From Myxococcales bacterium (lineage in GTDB: Bacteria > Myxococcota_A > Polyangia > Polyangiales > JADJMO01): a stretch of 64,000 nt of DNA. Shown here in pieces: positions 25,369-34,556 of this stretch (position 1 is the first letter of the stretch; every line of letters starts with the position of its first letter). The position numbers and the translations under genes were made by a program. The notes under the pieces were generated by a model that was not told where the DNA came from, made no database searches, and saw nothing but the letters and a program-made list of their open reading frames with translations. The stretch lies in assembly GCA_016709545.1 (NCBI GenBank), contig JADJMO010000038.1, positions 17,177 to 81,176 of the forward strand, written 5' to 3'.

Positions 25369-26358
25369 TCAGTCGTGCTCGTGGGCGTGGTGTAGATCCT
25401 GCCCGTGGGCGTGCTCGTGCTCGAGCGCGCCGTGGGCGTGCTCGTGGGAGTGGGCGCCGACGAAGGGCGGATCGTGCGGGTGGTCGTGGTGGCCGTCGTC
25501 GTGCTGGTGCGCGTGCTCGTGACGGACGGGAGCGTGCCGGTGGCGGTGCGCGTGCTCCTCGGTCACGTGCAGCACGACCGCGGCAGCGAAGAGGAGCGCG
25601 GCGACCAGCTGCAGCAGCGGCGCGTCGCGGGCGCCCATCGCGAACGCGATCGCTGCTCCGACGAACGGCGCGAAGGCGAAGACCGAACCGGTGCGGGCCG
25701 CGCCGAGCCGGCGCTGGGCGAGCAGGTAGAGGCGGAGGCTGAGGCCATAGCCCGTGGCGCCGCACGCGAGCAGGCCGAGCGCCGCGCGCAGACTCGGGAG
25801 CGGACCCCGGGTGAGGAGCGCGAGGACCAGCGACAGCGTGGCGCCGATGGAGGCCTTCGCGAAGACGACGCTCCGCGGGTCGCGATCGGCGAGCGGGCGG
25901 GTGAGGGTGTTGTCGAGGGCCCAGCCGAATGCCGCGAGGGTGACGGCGGCCATGCCCAGCGCGTCTCCCGTGAAGGCGCGCGCGCCGCGGAGGGTGAGCA
26001 CCGCGCCACCCAGCACCATCAGTGTCGCCGCCGCGACGACCCGCCGACCGATCGGCTCGGCGTAGAACAGCCGCGCACACGCCACGGTGAAGACCGCCTC
26101 GAAGTTCAGCAACAGCGACGCGGTCCCTGCATCGGTCCGCTGCAAGCCAGCCGCCAGCGCGACGGGCGCGAGCGCGGCACCGAGCCCCGCGACGAGCAAG
26201 AGCCGCGTTGCGTCCCCACGACGGAGCGCAGCTTCTCCGCGCCGCCTGAAGAGTGGGATGGAGGCGAGCGCCGCGCCCGCGTACAGGAGCGCGGCGGTGA
26301 CGAAGGGCGACGCCTGGCCCGCGAGCGACTGCACGAGCGGGGTCGTCGCCCCGAACAA
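25369..26358 (-). CDS. EamA/DMT-family transporter with His-rich tail
   Basis: Ten predicted membrane segments in two EamA halves, then a cytosolic tail of about 60 residues (from VTEEHAHRHRH) in which roughly one residue in three is histidine, suggesting binding of Zn, Ni or Co. The open frame begins at TTG (26358) inside the first membrane helix; upstream residues GALLALLAAAL are in frame but without a good start, while another frame reads MFTVVAPALTPPLGAR. A missing base near 26385 would join these, so the N-terminus is probably frameshifted. The substrate may be a metal or a metal-regulated solute; uncertain. Confidence 0.72.
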   Translation of the reverse strand: MFGATTPLVQSLAGQASPFVTAALLYAGAALASIPLFRRRGEAALRRGDATRLLLVAGLGAALAPVALAAGLQRTDAGTASLLLNFEAVFTVACARLFYAEPIGRRVVAAATLMVLGGAVLTLRGARAFTGDALGMAAVTLAAFGWALDNTLTRPLADRDPRSVVFAKASIGATLSLVLALLTRGPLPSLRAALGLLACGATGYGLSLRLYLLAQRRLGAARTGSVFAFAPFVGAAIAFAMGARDAPLLQLVAALLFAAAVVLHVTEEHAHRHRHAPVRHEHAHQHDDGHHDHPHDPPFVGAHSHEHAHGALEHEHAHGQDLHHAHEHD

Positions 26359-26462
26359 CGCTGCCGCGAGCAGGGCGAGCAGCGCGCCCCGAGCGGTGGG
26401 GTGAGGGCCGGCGCCACCACGGTGAACAAGGCTGTATCACAGCTGGGCGCCGGCCCGAGGGA

Positions 26463-28037
26463 TCAGAGCCCCAGCAGCGCCTTGGCGGCGTCGACCGAGG
26501 CTTGCGCGGTGTCGAGGTTGGTCTTGGCCTCGGTCGGGTTGTGGAAGCCGGCCGAGTTCTCCGAGACCACCGTGAACTCCCACCAGAGGAGCCCCTTCAT
26601 GAAGTGCTCCTTGGCCTGCAGCAGCTTGGCCGCGTCGAAGCCGCCCGCGGTGGTGAGCGCCTCGATCTTCGTCAACACGGCGTCGAGTCCGAGCTCCACG
26701 GTCTTGGCCTGCGCCATCACCGTGTCCTGGATCTCCTGGGCCTTCTTCGCGCGCTCCCCCGCGAGCGAGCCGTGGCAGGTCGCGTTGCCGCACGTCTTCT
26801 CGGGCTGCTTGAACGGCGAGGTGAACCAGTGGCTCCGCGGCTTGCCGGGCTCGCCGAGGCCGAGGTGGCAGTCGACGCAGGTGGCGCCGGCGCGGTAGTG
26901 CATGCTCTCCCAGTAGAACTCGGTCTCCGGGTGCTGGGCCTTGATGCCCTTGAGGCCCGTCCCGGTGTGGGTCCAGTCCTGCACGGTGTCGTACTTGACC
27001 TTGTAGTAGGCCTCGATGTCGCGGAGCTTCCGCCACGGGAAGTCGTCGCGGATGACGGTCTTGTCCACGCCGGGACCGCACGTGTACTCCACGTGGCACT
27101 GGGCGCACGTGAGCGTGCCCACGAGCCGCTTGGCCTGCGGGGTGAGCTTGCCGTCGGTGCCCTTCTCGTTGAGCTTGTCCTCGAGCTCGGTGACGGTCTT
27201 GGGGACGAAGTTGAACGCTGCGTCGTACGGGTCGGTGCCGCGCTCGAGCACGGCGTTGATCATCTGCTTGCGCACCAGCCGGTAGCGCGTCGTGTGGGGA
27301 TCGTGGCAGTGGTTGCACGAGGTCCCGTGGTCGATGGTCGACGGCCAGTTGGTCTTGATCTTGGTGATGCTGTCGGCCCAGGAGATGTCCTTGCCGAACG
27401 TCGGCTGACCGCGCCGCAGCTCGCCCCAGTAGTAGGCGACGGCCGTGCTCTTGCACTGCAGGCAGACCGCGTTCTGCCTGCGCTTGATCTCGATGTGGTC
27501 CTTGAGCGCGTTCGCGTGCGCCGTGTCCTCGTTGTACTCGAGGGTGAACCCGTGCCCACCCATGAGGTGCTGGTAGGCGGGGAAGTCGAGGTACTTGGAG
27601 GTCTTGATCGAGCCGCCGTACTTGCCGGGCTTCGCCTTGTCGTCGTAGAGGAACTGCGTCTTGTGGTCGGCGTGACAGGTGGCGCAGACGTCGAGCGAGA
27701 AGTCGACGCTGGCCTTCACCGTCCCGGGATCGACCTGGTGCGCGAGGGCATCCTTGTGGCAGTCGAGGCAGCGTGACTTGAGGTCCTTGTGCTTGCCCGC
27801 GTCGAGCTTGGCCATGTAGGTCGCATGGCAGGTGGCGCAGAGCTGCTTGGTCGCGCTGTCGGTCGACGCGTCGGTCGTCTCCGTCGCGACGTCGGTGGCG
27901 CCGTCGTCGATCGACGTGTCGGCCTCCGCCGGGGTGTCGAGAGTGGAGTCCGCGACCGGGGCCGCGGGCTCGTCGCCACCACAGCCGGCGACGGCTGCGG
28001 CGAGGATCCAGGACAGGGTGCTTCGGGTGGATTCCAT
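26463..28037 (-). CDS. Octahaem cytochrome c nitrite reductase (ONR/NrfA-like)
   Basis: 524 aa, lipoprotein-like signal (ILAAAVAGCGG) and an Asp/Thr-rich linker. Haem motifs in order: CATCH (67), CLDCH (90), CATCH (118), CLQCK (192), CNHCH, CAQCH, CVDCH and CGNATCH. The CxxCK site with lysine as haem ligand is the catalytic haem of NrfA-type enzymes; VEYTCG..., GIKAQHPE and MHYRAGATCVDCH match the NrfA core. Three extra N-terminal haems before CxxCK is the layout of octahaem nitrite reductase. It reduces nitrite, and possibly hydroxylamine, to ammonia in the periplasm. The last haem motif is CX4CH rather than CX2CH, which is unusual. No NrfH-type quinol dehydrogenase is adjacent. Confidence 0.88.
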   Translation of the reverse strand: MESTRSTLSWILAAAVAGCGGDEPAAPVADSTLDTPAEADTSIDDGATDVATETTDASTDSATKQLCATCHATYMAKLDAGKHKDLKSRCLDCHKDALAHQVDPGTVKASVDFSLDVCATCHADHKTQFLYDDKAKPGKYGGSIKTSKYLDFPAYQHLMGGHGFTLEYNEDTAHANALKDHIEIKRRQNAVCLQCKSTAVAYYWGELRRGQPTFGKDISWADSITKIKTNWPSTIDHGTSCNHCHDPHTTRYRLVRKQMINAVLERGTDPYDAAFNFVPKTVTELEDKLNEKGTDGKLTPQAKRLVGTLTCAQCHVEYTCGPGVDKTVIRDDFPWRKLRDIEAYYKVKYDTVQDWTHTGTGLKGIKAQHPETEFYWESMHYRAGATCVDCHLGLGEPGKPRSHWFTSPFKQPEKTCGNATCHGSLAGERAKKAQEIQDTVMAQAKTVELGLDAVLTKIEALTTAGGFDAAKLLQAKEHFMKGLLWWEFTVVSENSAGFHNPTEAKTNLDTAQASVDAAKALLGL

Positions 28038-28219
28038 GGCCTCGCGCGACTTGCATCGCGCGTTCCCCACGGCCGCGCTCGATGGGTCGCTCGAGGCCAT
28101 CTCACTGTTGCGCTGCAAGCCTCGCGAGCGGCGCACGCGGTGCCGACTGACGGATGTCATGGACGAGGAAACGCGCGTGCTCGGTGGCGCCGACGCGGAT
28201 CGTCCCTTACAGTCGGGGG

Positions 28220-28606
28220 ATGCCCCGGCAACGCCTGCTCCGTACCGTGATCGCCTGCGCGATCCTGACGGGCTTCGCGTGGCTCGTGGCGGTGCCGTGG
28301 GCGCTGCGCACCGAACAGCGGTCGCACGCGGCGGCGTTCGTCGCCACGTCGGCGCACGCCGAGGTGGTGGTCGCGCGGCGCGAGGTGGCGCTCGGCAAGG
28401 CCACGCACCTCTCGAAGGACCACGCGCTCCGCGCGCACGTCGCGCAGGACTGCGTGCTCCTCGGGCCAGCGCTGCCCCCGCCTTCGGCCGCGCGGGTGCT
28501 CGCCGCGCCGCTCGTCGAGCTCGCGCCGATCGCCACGGCAGCCGTCCGCACGTGCTCCCGAGATCTGCGGGTCGGTCCTCCCGCGCGCGCCCCACCGCTC
28601 GCCTGA
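28220..28606 (+). CDS. Small membrane-anchored protein of unknown function
   Basis: 128 aa from the ATG at 28220 (GGGGG just upstream) in preference to an earlier in-frame start. One membrane segment (LLRTVIACAILTGFAWLVAV), then an exported domain of about 95 residues with two cysteines. No family recognised. Divergent from the nitrite reductase gene. Confidence 0.45.
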   Translation: MPRQRLLRTVIACAILTGFAWLVAVPWALRTEQRSHAAAFVATSAHAEVVVARREVALGKATHLSKDHALRAHVAQDCVLLGPALPPPSAARVLAAPLVELAPIATAAVRTCSRDLRVGPPARAPPLA

Positions 28607-28620
28607 AGTCCTGGTGAACC

Positions 28621-28652
28621 CGCGCGCTCCTTCCCTCCGAAGGAGTGCGCGC
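28621..28652. repeat. Long imperfect hairpin
   Basis: GCGCGCTCCTTC pairs with GAAGGAGTGCGCGC with one bulged base, around a 5-nt loop. It lies between two small genes and could be a terminator or an RNA control element for the antiporter operon; no T-tract. Confidence 0.4.
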
Positions 28653-28705
28653 AGCTGCATTTCCCCAGTGATCCGGGCGCGATGGCGCCCGAGACGAGGC
28701 TCGTC

Positions 28706-28909
28706 ATGGATACGCGAAACCTTGCTGGAATCGCGCTGACCGTCGTCGGCGCGGTGTCGTTGGTGTTCGGACTCGCCGCGGTGGGGCAGCCCCACGGGGC
28801 GGCCGTGGTGCCCGCCGTGGTCGCCCTCGCGACGTGCACGGGATCGCTCTTCGGGGCTTTCCGCTGCCTGCGTGACCCTTCGGAGTCGCCGCCGCCGCAG
28901 GAGGAGTGA
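28706..28909 (+). CDS. Small two-helix membrane protein
   Basis: 67 aa from ATG at 28706. Two hydrophobic segments (AGIALTVVGAVSLVFGLAAV and VVPAVVALATCTGSLFGAF). Its stop TGA shares a base with the ATG of the Kef-type antiporter gene, and the antiporter's ribosome site lies inside this gene. Possibly an accessory subunit; no family recognised. Confidence 0.5.
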   Translation: MDTRNLAGIALTVVGAVSLVFGLAAVGQPHGAAVVPAVVALATCTGSLFGAFRCLRDPSESPPPQEE

Positions 28910-30621
28910 TGGGACACATTCCCCTCCTCGACGAGCTCACCCTCGTGGCGGTGCTCGGCGTCGCGGTGACCTTGCTGCTCGCGCGCTTCGAGCTCCCCGC
29001 CGTCGCGGGGCTGCTCGCGGTGGGCGCGCTCGTCGGTCCGTTCGGCCTCGGCCTCGTGCGCTCGGTGCACGCCATCGAGGTCCTCGCAGAGATCGGCGTC
29101 GTGCTCCTCCTGTTCACCATCGGCCTCGAGTTCTCGCTCGCGCGCCTGCGGGACGTCTTCCGCAAGGTCGCGCTCGGGGGTGCCTTGCAGGTCGGCCTCA
29201 CGACGCTGGTGGTCGCGGGCGTCGCCATGGCGCTCGGACAGGGCCCGCGGCGCGGCGTGTTCTACGGGTTCGTGTTCGCGCTCTCCAGCACGGCGATCGT
29301 GCTCCGCGCGCTCACCGAGCGCCGTGAGCTCGACGCGCCGCACGGGCGGTTCATCGTCGGGACCCTGGTGTTCCAGGACCTCTGCGTGATCCCGATGGTG
29401 CTCGTCATCCCCCTGCTCGCGAGCTCGGCCCCCGCCTCGCAGGCGCTGGTCGGCGTCGCGTTCGCGCTCGGCAAGGCGGCGCTGGTCGTCGTCGGCACGA
29501 TCGTCGTCGCCGGCCTCGTCGTCCCGAAGATCTTCGCGTGGGTGGACGCGAGCCGGAGCCGCGAGGCGTTCCTGCTCACCGTCCTCGGCCTGTGCATCGG
29601 CACGGCGTGGCTCACCTCGCTCGCGGGCCTGTCGCTCGCGCTCGGGGCGTTCCTCGGCGGCATGATCGTCGCCGGCACCGAGCACCGTCACCGCGCGCTC
29701 GGCGAGATCCTCCCGCTGCGCGACGCGTTCCTGTGCGTGTTCTTCGTCTCGCTCGGGATGCTGTTCGACGCGAGGGTCGTGCTGCGCTCGCCGCTGCTCG
29801 TGGCGTTGTTGCTCTTCGGCTTCGTGGTGGGCAAGGGGGTCCTCGCGACGATCGCCGCGCTCGCGATGCGGTTCCCGGCGCGCGTCGCCTGGCTGTCCGG
29901 GGTCGGGCTCGCCCAGTTCGGCGAGTTCGGCTTCGTGACCACGCGCCTCGCGCAGCACCACGGGGTCATCGACGACGCGGCGGCGGGCCCGCTCCTCTCC
30001 GCCGGCATCCTCTCGATGTTCGTGACGCCGCTGCTCACGCGCTGGGCGCCTCTCTTCACCGCGGGAGAGCGCGTCCTCGCGCCGCTCGAGCGCCTGCTCG
30101 GCGTTCGTGGGATCGACGACGCGGCGCGCCCGGAGGGGCTCCGCGGGCACGTCGTCCTGGTGGGCTTCGGCGTCGCGGGGCGACTCGCCGCGCGGGCGCT
30201 CGTCGACGCCGGCGTACCGATCGTGGTGCTCGAGCTGAACGCGGCGAATGTCCGGGCGGGCCGCGAGCTCGGGTTGCCGGTGTTCTACGCGGACGCTACG
30301 AGCGAGGAGGCGTTGCGCCACGCCGACGTGGAGCACGCCCGCGAGGTCGTCCTGCTCATGAACGACCCGGCGGCGAGCTTCCGGGTGATCGACTGCGTGC
30401 GGCGGGTGGCTCCCGGCGTCCCGCTCCTGGTGCGTACCCGCTACCAGGCGGACCGCCCGGCCCTCGCGGCGCTCGGCGTCGAGCGGGTGGTCGTGGAGGA
30501 GACGGAGGGCGCGCTCGACGTGGTCCGCCGTGTGCTCGAGACGGCGGCGGTGCCCCGGAGCGGCGTGGTCCGCGAGGTCGCGCGGGTCCGCCAGGAGATG
30601 ATCGAACAAGGAGGCTTCTGA
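28909..30621 (+). CDS. CPA2 Kef-type cation:proton antiporter with RCK domain
   Basis: 570 aa; ATG at 28909 is chosen because GGAGG lies 5 nt upstream. Residues 1-390 form the Na/H-exchanger membrane domain (EIGVVLLLFTIGLEFSLARL; LVFQDLCVIPMV with the ion-binding QD). Residues about 410-530 form a TrkA-N/RCK domain with NAD site HVVLVGFGVAGRLAARAL and acidic VVLELN. A potassium or sodium efflux system of the inner membrane. It overlaps small genes at both ends by one base. Confidence 0.88.
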   Translation: MGHIPLLDELTLVAVLGVAVTLLLARFELPAVAGLLAVGALVGPFGLGLVRSVHAIEVLAEIGVVLLLFTIGLEFSLARLRDVFRKVALGGALQVGLTTLVVAGVAMALGQGPRRGVFYGFVFALSSTAIVLRALTERRELDAPHGRFIVGTLVFQDLCVIPMVLVIPLLASSAPASQALVGVAFALGKAALVVVGTIVVAGLVVPKIFAWVDASRSREAFLLTVLGLCIGTAWLTSLAGLSLALGAFLGGMIVAGTEHRHRALGEILPLRDAFLCVFFVSLGMLFDARVVLRSPLLVALLLFGFVVGKGVLATIAALAMRFPARVAWLSGVGLAQFGEFGFVTTRLAQHHGVIDDAAAGPLLSAGILSMFVTPLLTRWAPLFTAGERVLAPLERLLGVRGIDDAARPEGLRGHVVLVGFGVAGRLAARALVDAGVPIVVLELNAANVRAGRELGLPVFYADATSEEALRHADVEHAREVVLLMNDPAASFRVIDCVRRVAPGVPLLVRTRYQADRPALAALGVERVVVEETEGALDVVRRVLETAAVPRSGVVREVARVRQEMIEQGGF

Positions 30622-30776
30622 TGTTCCAGATGATCCAGGCTCACTTGATGATGCTGCACGGACGCAAATGCCCGAAGTGCGGGCGGATCGCCGTCATTCT
30701 TCCGCCGCGACCGCGGCAGATGGTGCGTTGCCCGCATTGTCGGTCGGAGATACCGCCGCAGGTCGAGGATCGATAG
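30621..30776 (+). CDS. 51-aa zinc-ribbon protein coupled to the antiporter
   Basis: Starts at ATG 30621, overlapping the antiporter stop (TGATG), with a perfect AGGAGG upstream. It has a met-rich N-terminus (MFQMIQAHLMMLHGRK) and a zinc ribbon CPKCG...CPHCRSEIP. Too short for most gene callers. Coupling suggests a modulator of the antiporter. Confidence 0.6.
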   Translation: MFQMIQAHLMMLHGRKCPKCGRIAVILPPRPRQMVRCPHCRSEIPPQVEDR

Positions 30777-30782
30777 TGGCGT

Positions 30783-32059
30783 TCACTCGGCCGTGATCGC
30801 CGCCCAGCGCAGCGACTCGCCCTGCGAGGGGTGAGGCGTTGCGCCCGGGCGGGGGCGCTGAGCGGCATCGAGTAGAGGCCCGTCCCCTTGTCCGCGGTGC
30901 GGGTCGAGAAGAACGCGACGAGGCGACCGTCCGGGCTGCAGGCGGGGTAGGTGTTGGCGCCCTGCCCCTGGGTCAGCCGCAGGAGGCCGCCGCCGGCGGT
31001 GTCCGTCGCGACCAGATCGGTGTCCTTGCCGACGCCGACCGTGAACACGACCAGCACCCCGCGCGGGGAGTCGCAGAACACCGGCGCGTTGGCGGCGAAG
31101 CCCGCGGGGGAGACGGCCTTGCCGTCGACGAACACGCGTGGCGGGGAGCCCGCGACCCACGCCATGCGGCCGAGCGGACCGAAGACAGGGTGGTTCGCGA
31201 ACGCGGCCTTGGTCTTCGACTCGAACTTCTTGCCGGCTGCGTCCCCGACCCAGATCTGGCTCGCGCCGTCGCTCATGACCGCGAGGGCGAGGCGGGCGCG
31301 CGGCGCGTCGAACGCGAGGCCGAGCACCGAGCCCGCGACGGGCAGGGGCACCTTCACGGCGAGCGGCCCGCGCACCAGGCCGAACGGGCCGAAGTCGACG
31401 CTCGCCGCGTAGAACACCTCGTCGGCGGGGCCGAACGCGGGGCAGAGGGCGACGTCGCCCGCGGGCCCGTGGCCGCGCAGGTCGACCCCATCGGCGTCGG
31501 CGAGGAACACCTGCTGGCCCTTGCCGACGCGCGCCGTGAAGGCGAGCTGGCTCGCGAACCCACCGGGTCGACCGGTGACGGCGTCGAGCACGGCGTCGGC
31601 GATCCGGTGGGCGCCGAGGCGCGCGCGCGCGGTCTTCACCTCGACCGTGCGGGTGTAGGCCGGCTCGGCCTTGCCGGTCGCGAGCAGCCAGACGTCGACC
31701 CGCAGCTTGAGCGACGCGGGGAGCTCGTCGACGGTGACCCGCGCGAGCACGTCGATGCCCTTGGCGCGCCACGGCTTCGGGTCGATGGGGCTGTCGCGCT
31801 GGAACGGGCCGACCGGCGCCTCGGCGAGGTCGAAGAGCCCGGAGAGCTCGAGATCGCGGCGCACGATCGGCTGCGCGAGCGCCTCGGCGAGGCTCTTCTC
31901 GGCGAACGGCACGAGCGCGACCTTCTGCAGCGCCGCGGCGGTCCCGCCGCCGTCGACGTCGACGGTGCCGAGGACGGTGTCGTCGGCGACCTTGGCGGGG
32001 TCGGCGTGCGCGTGCGTGGCGAGCGCGGAGAGGCAGACGACGGCGAGGCTCTTCTTCAT
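30783..32059 (-). CDS. tolB: TolB-like beta-propeller periplasmic protein, C-terminal frameshift
   Basis: Signal peptide (LAVVCLSALATHAHA), N-terminal TolB domain (residues 35-150; PIVRRDLELSGLFDLAEAP) and a WD/PD40-type propeller (PACSPDGRLVAFFSTRTADKGTGLYSMPL). The frame runs on to 30641 antisense to the small zinc-ribbon gene, but after LTP another frame reads SQGESLRWAAITAE and stops at 30783; one extra C in the run near 30828-30831 would produce that natural end. Last gene of pal-tolQRAB; component of the Tol-Pal envelope complex. Confidence 0.82.
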
Positions 32060-32069
32060 GATGGCTCCC

Positions 32070-32792
32070 TCATTCGCAGAGACTCGCGACGGTGCACTGG
32101 AAGGTGACGACGAGGCTCGAGCCGAGGACGTCCGGGTACTGATCGGGCGGCGGCGGGAGCTCGGCGCCGCTCGCCCGCGCGGTCGCGAGGGTGTGGTCGA
32201 CCTCGCCGTCGAAGACCGCGTCGCCGCTGCCCTTGATCGTGTAGCCGCCGACGCGGCGCGCGCCGTCGATCTGGACGGTCGCGGTGGCGAGGAGCGTCTT
32301 CAGCCTCTCGAACGGCACCTTGCCGCGGATCGCGAAGCGGCCCTGGAACCAGGCCCGCAGCTGCGCGCGGTAGAGGCTCACGTGCTGCGCCTTGAGCGGG
32401 TCGGTCTCGGTGCCCGACGACACGCCCTCGGGTGCGCCGCTGCTCGTGGTCGCGGGGGGCGGTCCCGCGTCGGACTCGAGATCGGCGGTCTTCTCGGTCG
32501 GGTCGGCGGTGGTCGAGGCCGGGGACGGGTCGTTGGCCGGGAGGGGCTTCTTCTGCGCGGGCCGCGGCTTGCGCCACATGTCCGGCAGCGCGGACGGCTT
32601 CTTGCTGCCGTACTTCAGGGCGGGCAGCCGCTCCTCGTCGAGGACGGGGACGATCGCGACGGCGACCGCCGCCGGCTCGCTCGCAGCGGCGACGGGCGGG
32701 TCCCTCCGGGCGACCGCGACGACGAAGGCCATCTGCAGGGCGATCGCCGCCGACAGCCCGATCGCCCACTCGACGCGCGGGATGTCGCTCAC
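32070..32792 (-). CDS. tolA: TolA/TonB-type energy transducer
   Basis: 240 aa. A short cytosolic N-terminus, one membrane helix (WAIGLSAAIALQMAFVVAV), a Pro/Lys/Ala-rich spanning region (residues 50-130), and a C-terminal TonB/TolA-like domain (YRAQLRAWFQGRFAIRGKVPFERL...). It links the TolQ/TolR motor to TolB/Pal. The start overlaps the tolR stop by 4 bp. Assigned as TolA by position in the operon. Confidence 0.78.
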   Translation of the reverse strand: MSDIPRVEWAIGLSAAIALQMAFVVAVARRDPPVAAASEPAAVAVAIVPVLDEERLPALKYGSKKPSALPDMWRKPRPAQKKPLPANDPSPASTTADPTEKTADLESDAGPPPATTSSGAPEGVSSGTETDPLKAQHVSLYRAQLRAWFQGRFAIRGKVPFERLKTLLATATVQIDGARRVGGYTIKGSGDAVFDGEVDHTLATARASGAELPPPPDQYPDVLGSSLVVTFQCTVASLCE

Positions 32793-33187
32793 GGCTCGGG
32801 CTCCACGAGCAGGTTCACCGACGTGACGCCGGCGGAGCGGGCCGCGGCGATCGCCCGTGCGACAGCCCGGTAACGCGCGTCCTTGTCGGCGCGGATGTAG
32901 AGCTCGTGCTCGACCTGCAAGCGGGCGTTCGCGCGCAGGATCGCCTCGACGTCGGCGGTCGAGTCGCGTTCACCGAAGAAGATGCGACCGTCGCTCGCGA
33001 CCGACACGACGAGGCGGCCGTCCTTCACCGGGGTGTTGGTGACCTTCACCTCGGGCAGGCGGACCTGGAGGCCGGTGGTGAGGAGCGGCGCCGCGACCAT
33101 GAACACGACGAGCAACACGAGCATGACGTCGACGAGCGGCGTCAGGTTGAGCTCGTGGAGCCCTCGCGAGCGCGTCGCCGGGCGCAC
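32789..33187 (-). CDS. tolR: ExbD/TolR proton-channel subunit
   Basis: 132 aa. N-terminal membrane helix carrying the essential aspartate (LNLTPLVDVMLVLLVVFMV), then the periplasmic domain (VRLPEVKVTN...LYIRADKDARYRAV). Works with TolQ to harvest the proton gradient for TolA. 4 nt after tolQ; overlaps tolA. Confidence 0.92.
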   Translation of the reverse strand: MRPATRSRGLHELNLTPLVDVMLVLLVVFMVAAPLLTTGLQVRLPEVKVTNTPVKDGRLVVSVASDGRIFFGERDSTADVEAILRANARLQVEHELYIRADKDARYRAVARAIAAARSAGVTSVNLLVEPEP

Positions 33188-33191
33188 GCGA

Positions 33192-33920
33192 CTACGCGCT
33201 CTGCAGCGGCATGGTCGACCGCGCGCGCGCCGGGGCGAGCGACACCGTCGGGAGGATCGCCGGGAGCGCAGCCGTCCGCGGGTGCTCGGCGATCAGCGCC
33301 GTCCACTCGAGGGCGGACGCTTCGACCGTCGCGATCAGGTCGGCGGCGAGCCTGTCGATCGCGTTGAAGAACACGACCGCGGGGATGGCGACGAAGATGC
33401 CGAGCGCGGTGGTGATCAGGGCCTCGCCGATGGCGGGCGCCACCGTCGGCAGCGACGCGGACTTCGCGACGCCGATGCGCAGGAAGGCGTCCATGATCCC
33501 GTAGACGGTGCCGAACAGGCCGATGAACGGCGCCGAGGCCGCGACGGTGCCGAGCGGCGAGGTGAACGCGGTCGCGCGCAGGCGCTCGGCGACGATCGCC
33601 CGATCCGCGACGGCGTGCAGGCGCTCGATCCCGGCGGTCGGGACGGCGAGCACGGCCGAGAGCACGTTGCTGCCCGGCGCGTCGCGGTTGCGGCGGAGGG
33701 TCTGGACGAGGTCGTCTGCGCCAGTCGATCCGAGCGCGCCCTCCTCGAGCACGCGCTGGCGGTGGCGCAGGCGGAGGAGCTGGGTGAGCTTCACGACCGC
33801 GAGGGTCCACACGAGGGTCGACGCGAACGCCAGCACGGCGACGGTGGCCTTCACCGGGAGCGATGCGTGGAGGATCAGCGAGACAGGGTCGAGGGCGAGG
33901 CCCAGGGGATCGGCGCTCAT
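33192..33920 (-). CDS. tolQ: ExbB/TolQ proton-channel subunit
   Basis: 242 aa from ATG at 33920, which overlaps the pal stop (ATGA). Three membrane helices, with the conserved channel segment APFIGLFGTVYGIMDAF and the third helix EALITTALGIFVAIPAVVFFN. Part of the Tol-Pal motor. Confidence 0.92.
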   Translation of the reverse strand: MSADPLGLALDPVSLILHASLPVKATVAVLAFASTLVWTLAVVKLTQLLRLRHRQRVLEEGALGSTGADDLVQTLRRNRDAPGSNVLSAVLAVPTAGIERLHAVADRAIVAERLRATAFTSPLGTVAASAPFIGLFGTVYGIMDAFLRIGVAKSASLPTVAPAIGEALITTALGIFVAIPAVVFFNAIDRLAADLIATVEASALEWTALIAEHPRTAALPAILPTVSLAPARARSTMPLQSA

Positions 33921-34444
33921 GGGTTGAGGAGGAGATCGACGCGGCGGTCCTTGGCCCAGGTCAGCTCGTCGAAGCCGGTGGAGTCCATGGCGCCGCGCGT
34001 GGTGGTGGACTGCTGCGCCGAATCGAGCCCGTTGGTCACGAGGTAGTGCGCGACGGAGTCGGCGCGCGACTGCCCGAGCACGAGGTTGTACTCGGACTCG
34101 CCGCGCGGATCGGCGCGGCCCACCAGGCGGAGGCTGCGGCCCTTGAGCGCGCCCTTGACGAAGCACTCGACGACGGCGTCGAGCAGCTTCTGCCCCTTGG
34201 GCTGCAGGATCGACGAGTCGAACGCGAAGAAGGTCTCCTTCGCCGGCAGCTTGCACGCCGTCTGGATGGCGGGGTCGATGGCGACGATGCTGGAACTCGG
34301 CGAGTCCGGGATCGGCGCGGGCTCGGCCTTCGGCGCGGGCTTGGGCGTGGTGGTGCCGATGGCCTCGGTCGCGGCGGGTGGAGGCGTGGTCCCGCAGCCC
34401 GCGATCAGGGAGCCGAGGACGAGAGAGAGGAGAGTGGTACGCAT
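33917..34444 (-). CDS. pal: Pal/OmpA-family peptidoglycan-binding lipoprotein
   Basis: 175 aa from ATG at 34444. Lipobox LVLGSLIAGCGTT, Pro-rich linker, and a C-terminal OmpA domain with the peptidoglycan (diaminopimelate) contacts in GRADPRGESEYNLVLGQSRADSV and AKDRRVDLLL. First gene of pal-tolQ-tolR-tolA-tolB; in proteobacteria pal is normally last. Confidence 0.85.
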   Translation of the reverse strand: MRTTLLSLVLGSLIAGCGTTPPPAATEAIGTTTPKPAPKAEPAPIPDSPSSSIVAIDPAIQTACKLPAKETFFAFDSSILQPKGQKLLDAVVECFVKGALKGRSLRLVGRADPRGESEYNLVLGQSRADSVAHYLVTNGLDSAQQSTTTRGAMDSTGFDELTWAKDRRVDLLLNP

Positions 34445-34556
34445 GACCCGGCCAGCCCGAGCAGGAGGCGTGCCGTCGCGCGCGGGGCCGCAAATGGGGA
34501 CGTCGGCGCGGAGGAGCGTGGCCATCTGCCACGGCGCGGCCAGGTTGCCTCGGTCG

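Noticed and set aside
25369..25560. Separate His-rich metal-binding protein
   Set aside because: The His-rich stretch is in frame with the EamA transporter and has no start of its own.
24212..26440. 742-aa open frame on the minus strand
   Set aside because: Covers the PAS-STAS gene in antisense and the EamA gene in another frame; composition is typical of a GC-rich shadow.
28207..30609. 800-aa charged open frame antisense to the antiporter
   Set aside because: His/Arg/Glu-rich low-complexity translation with no family; the antiporter is unmistakable.
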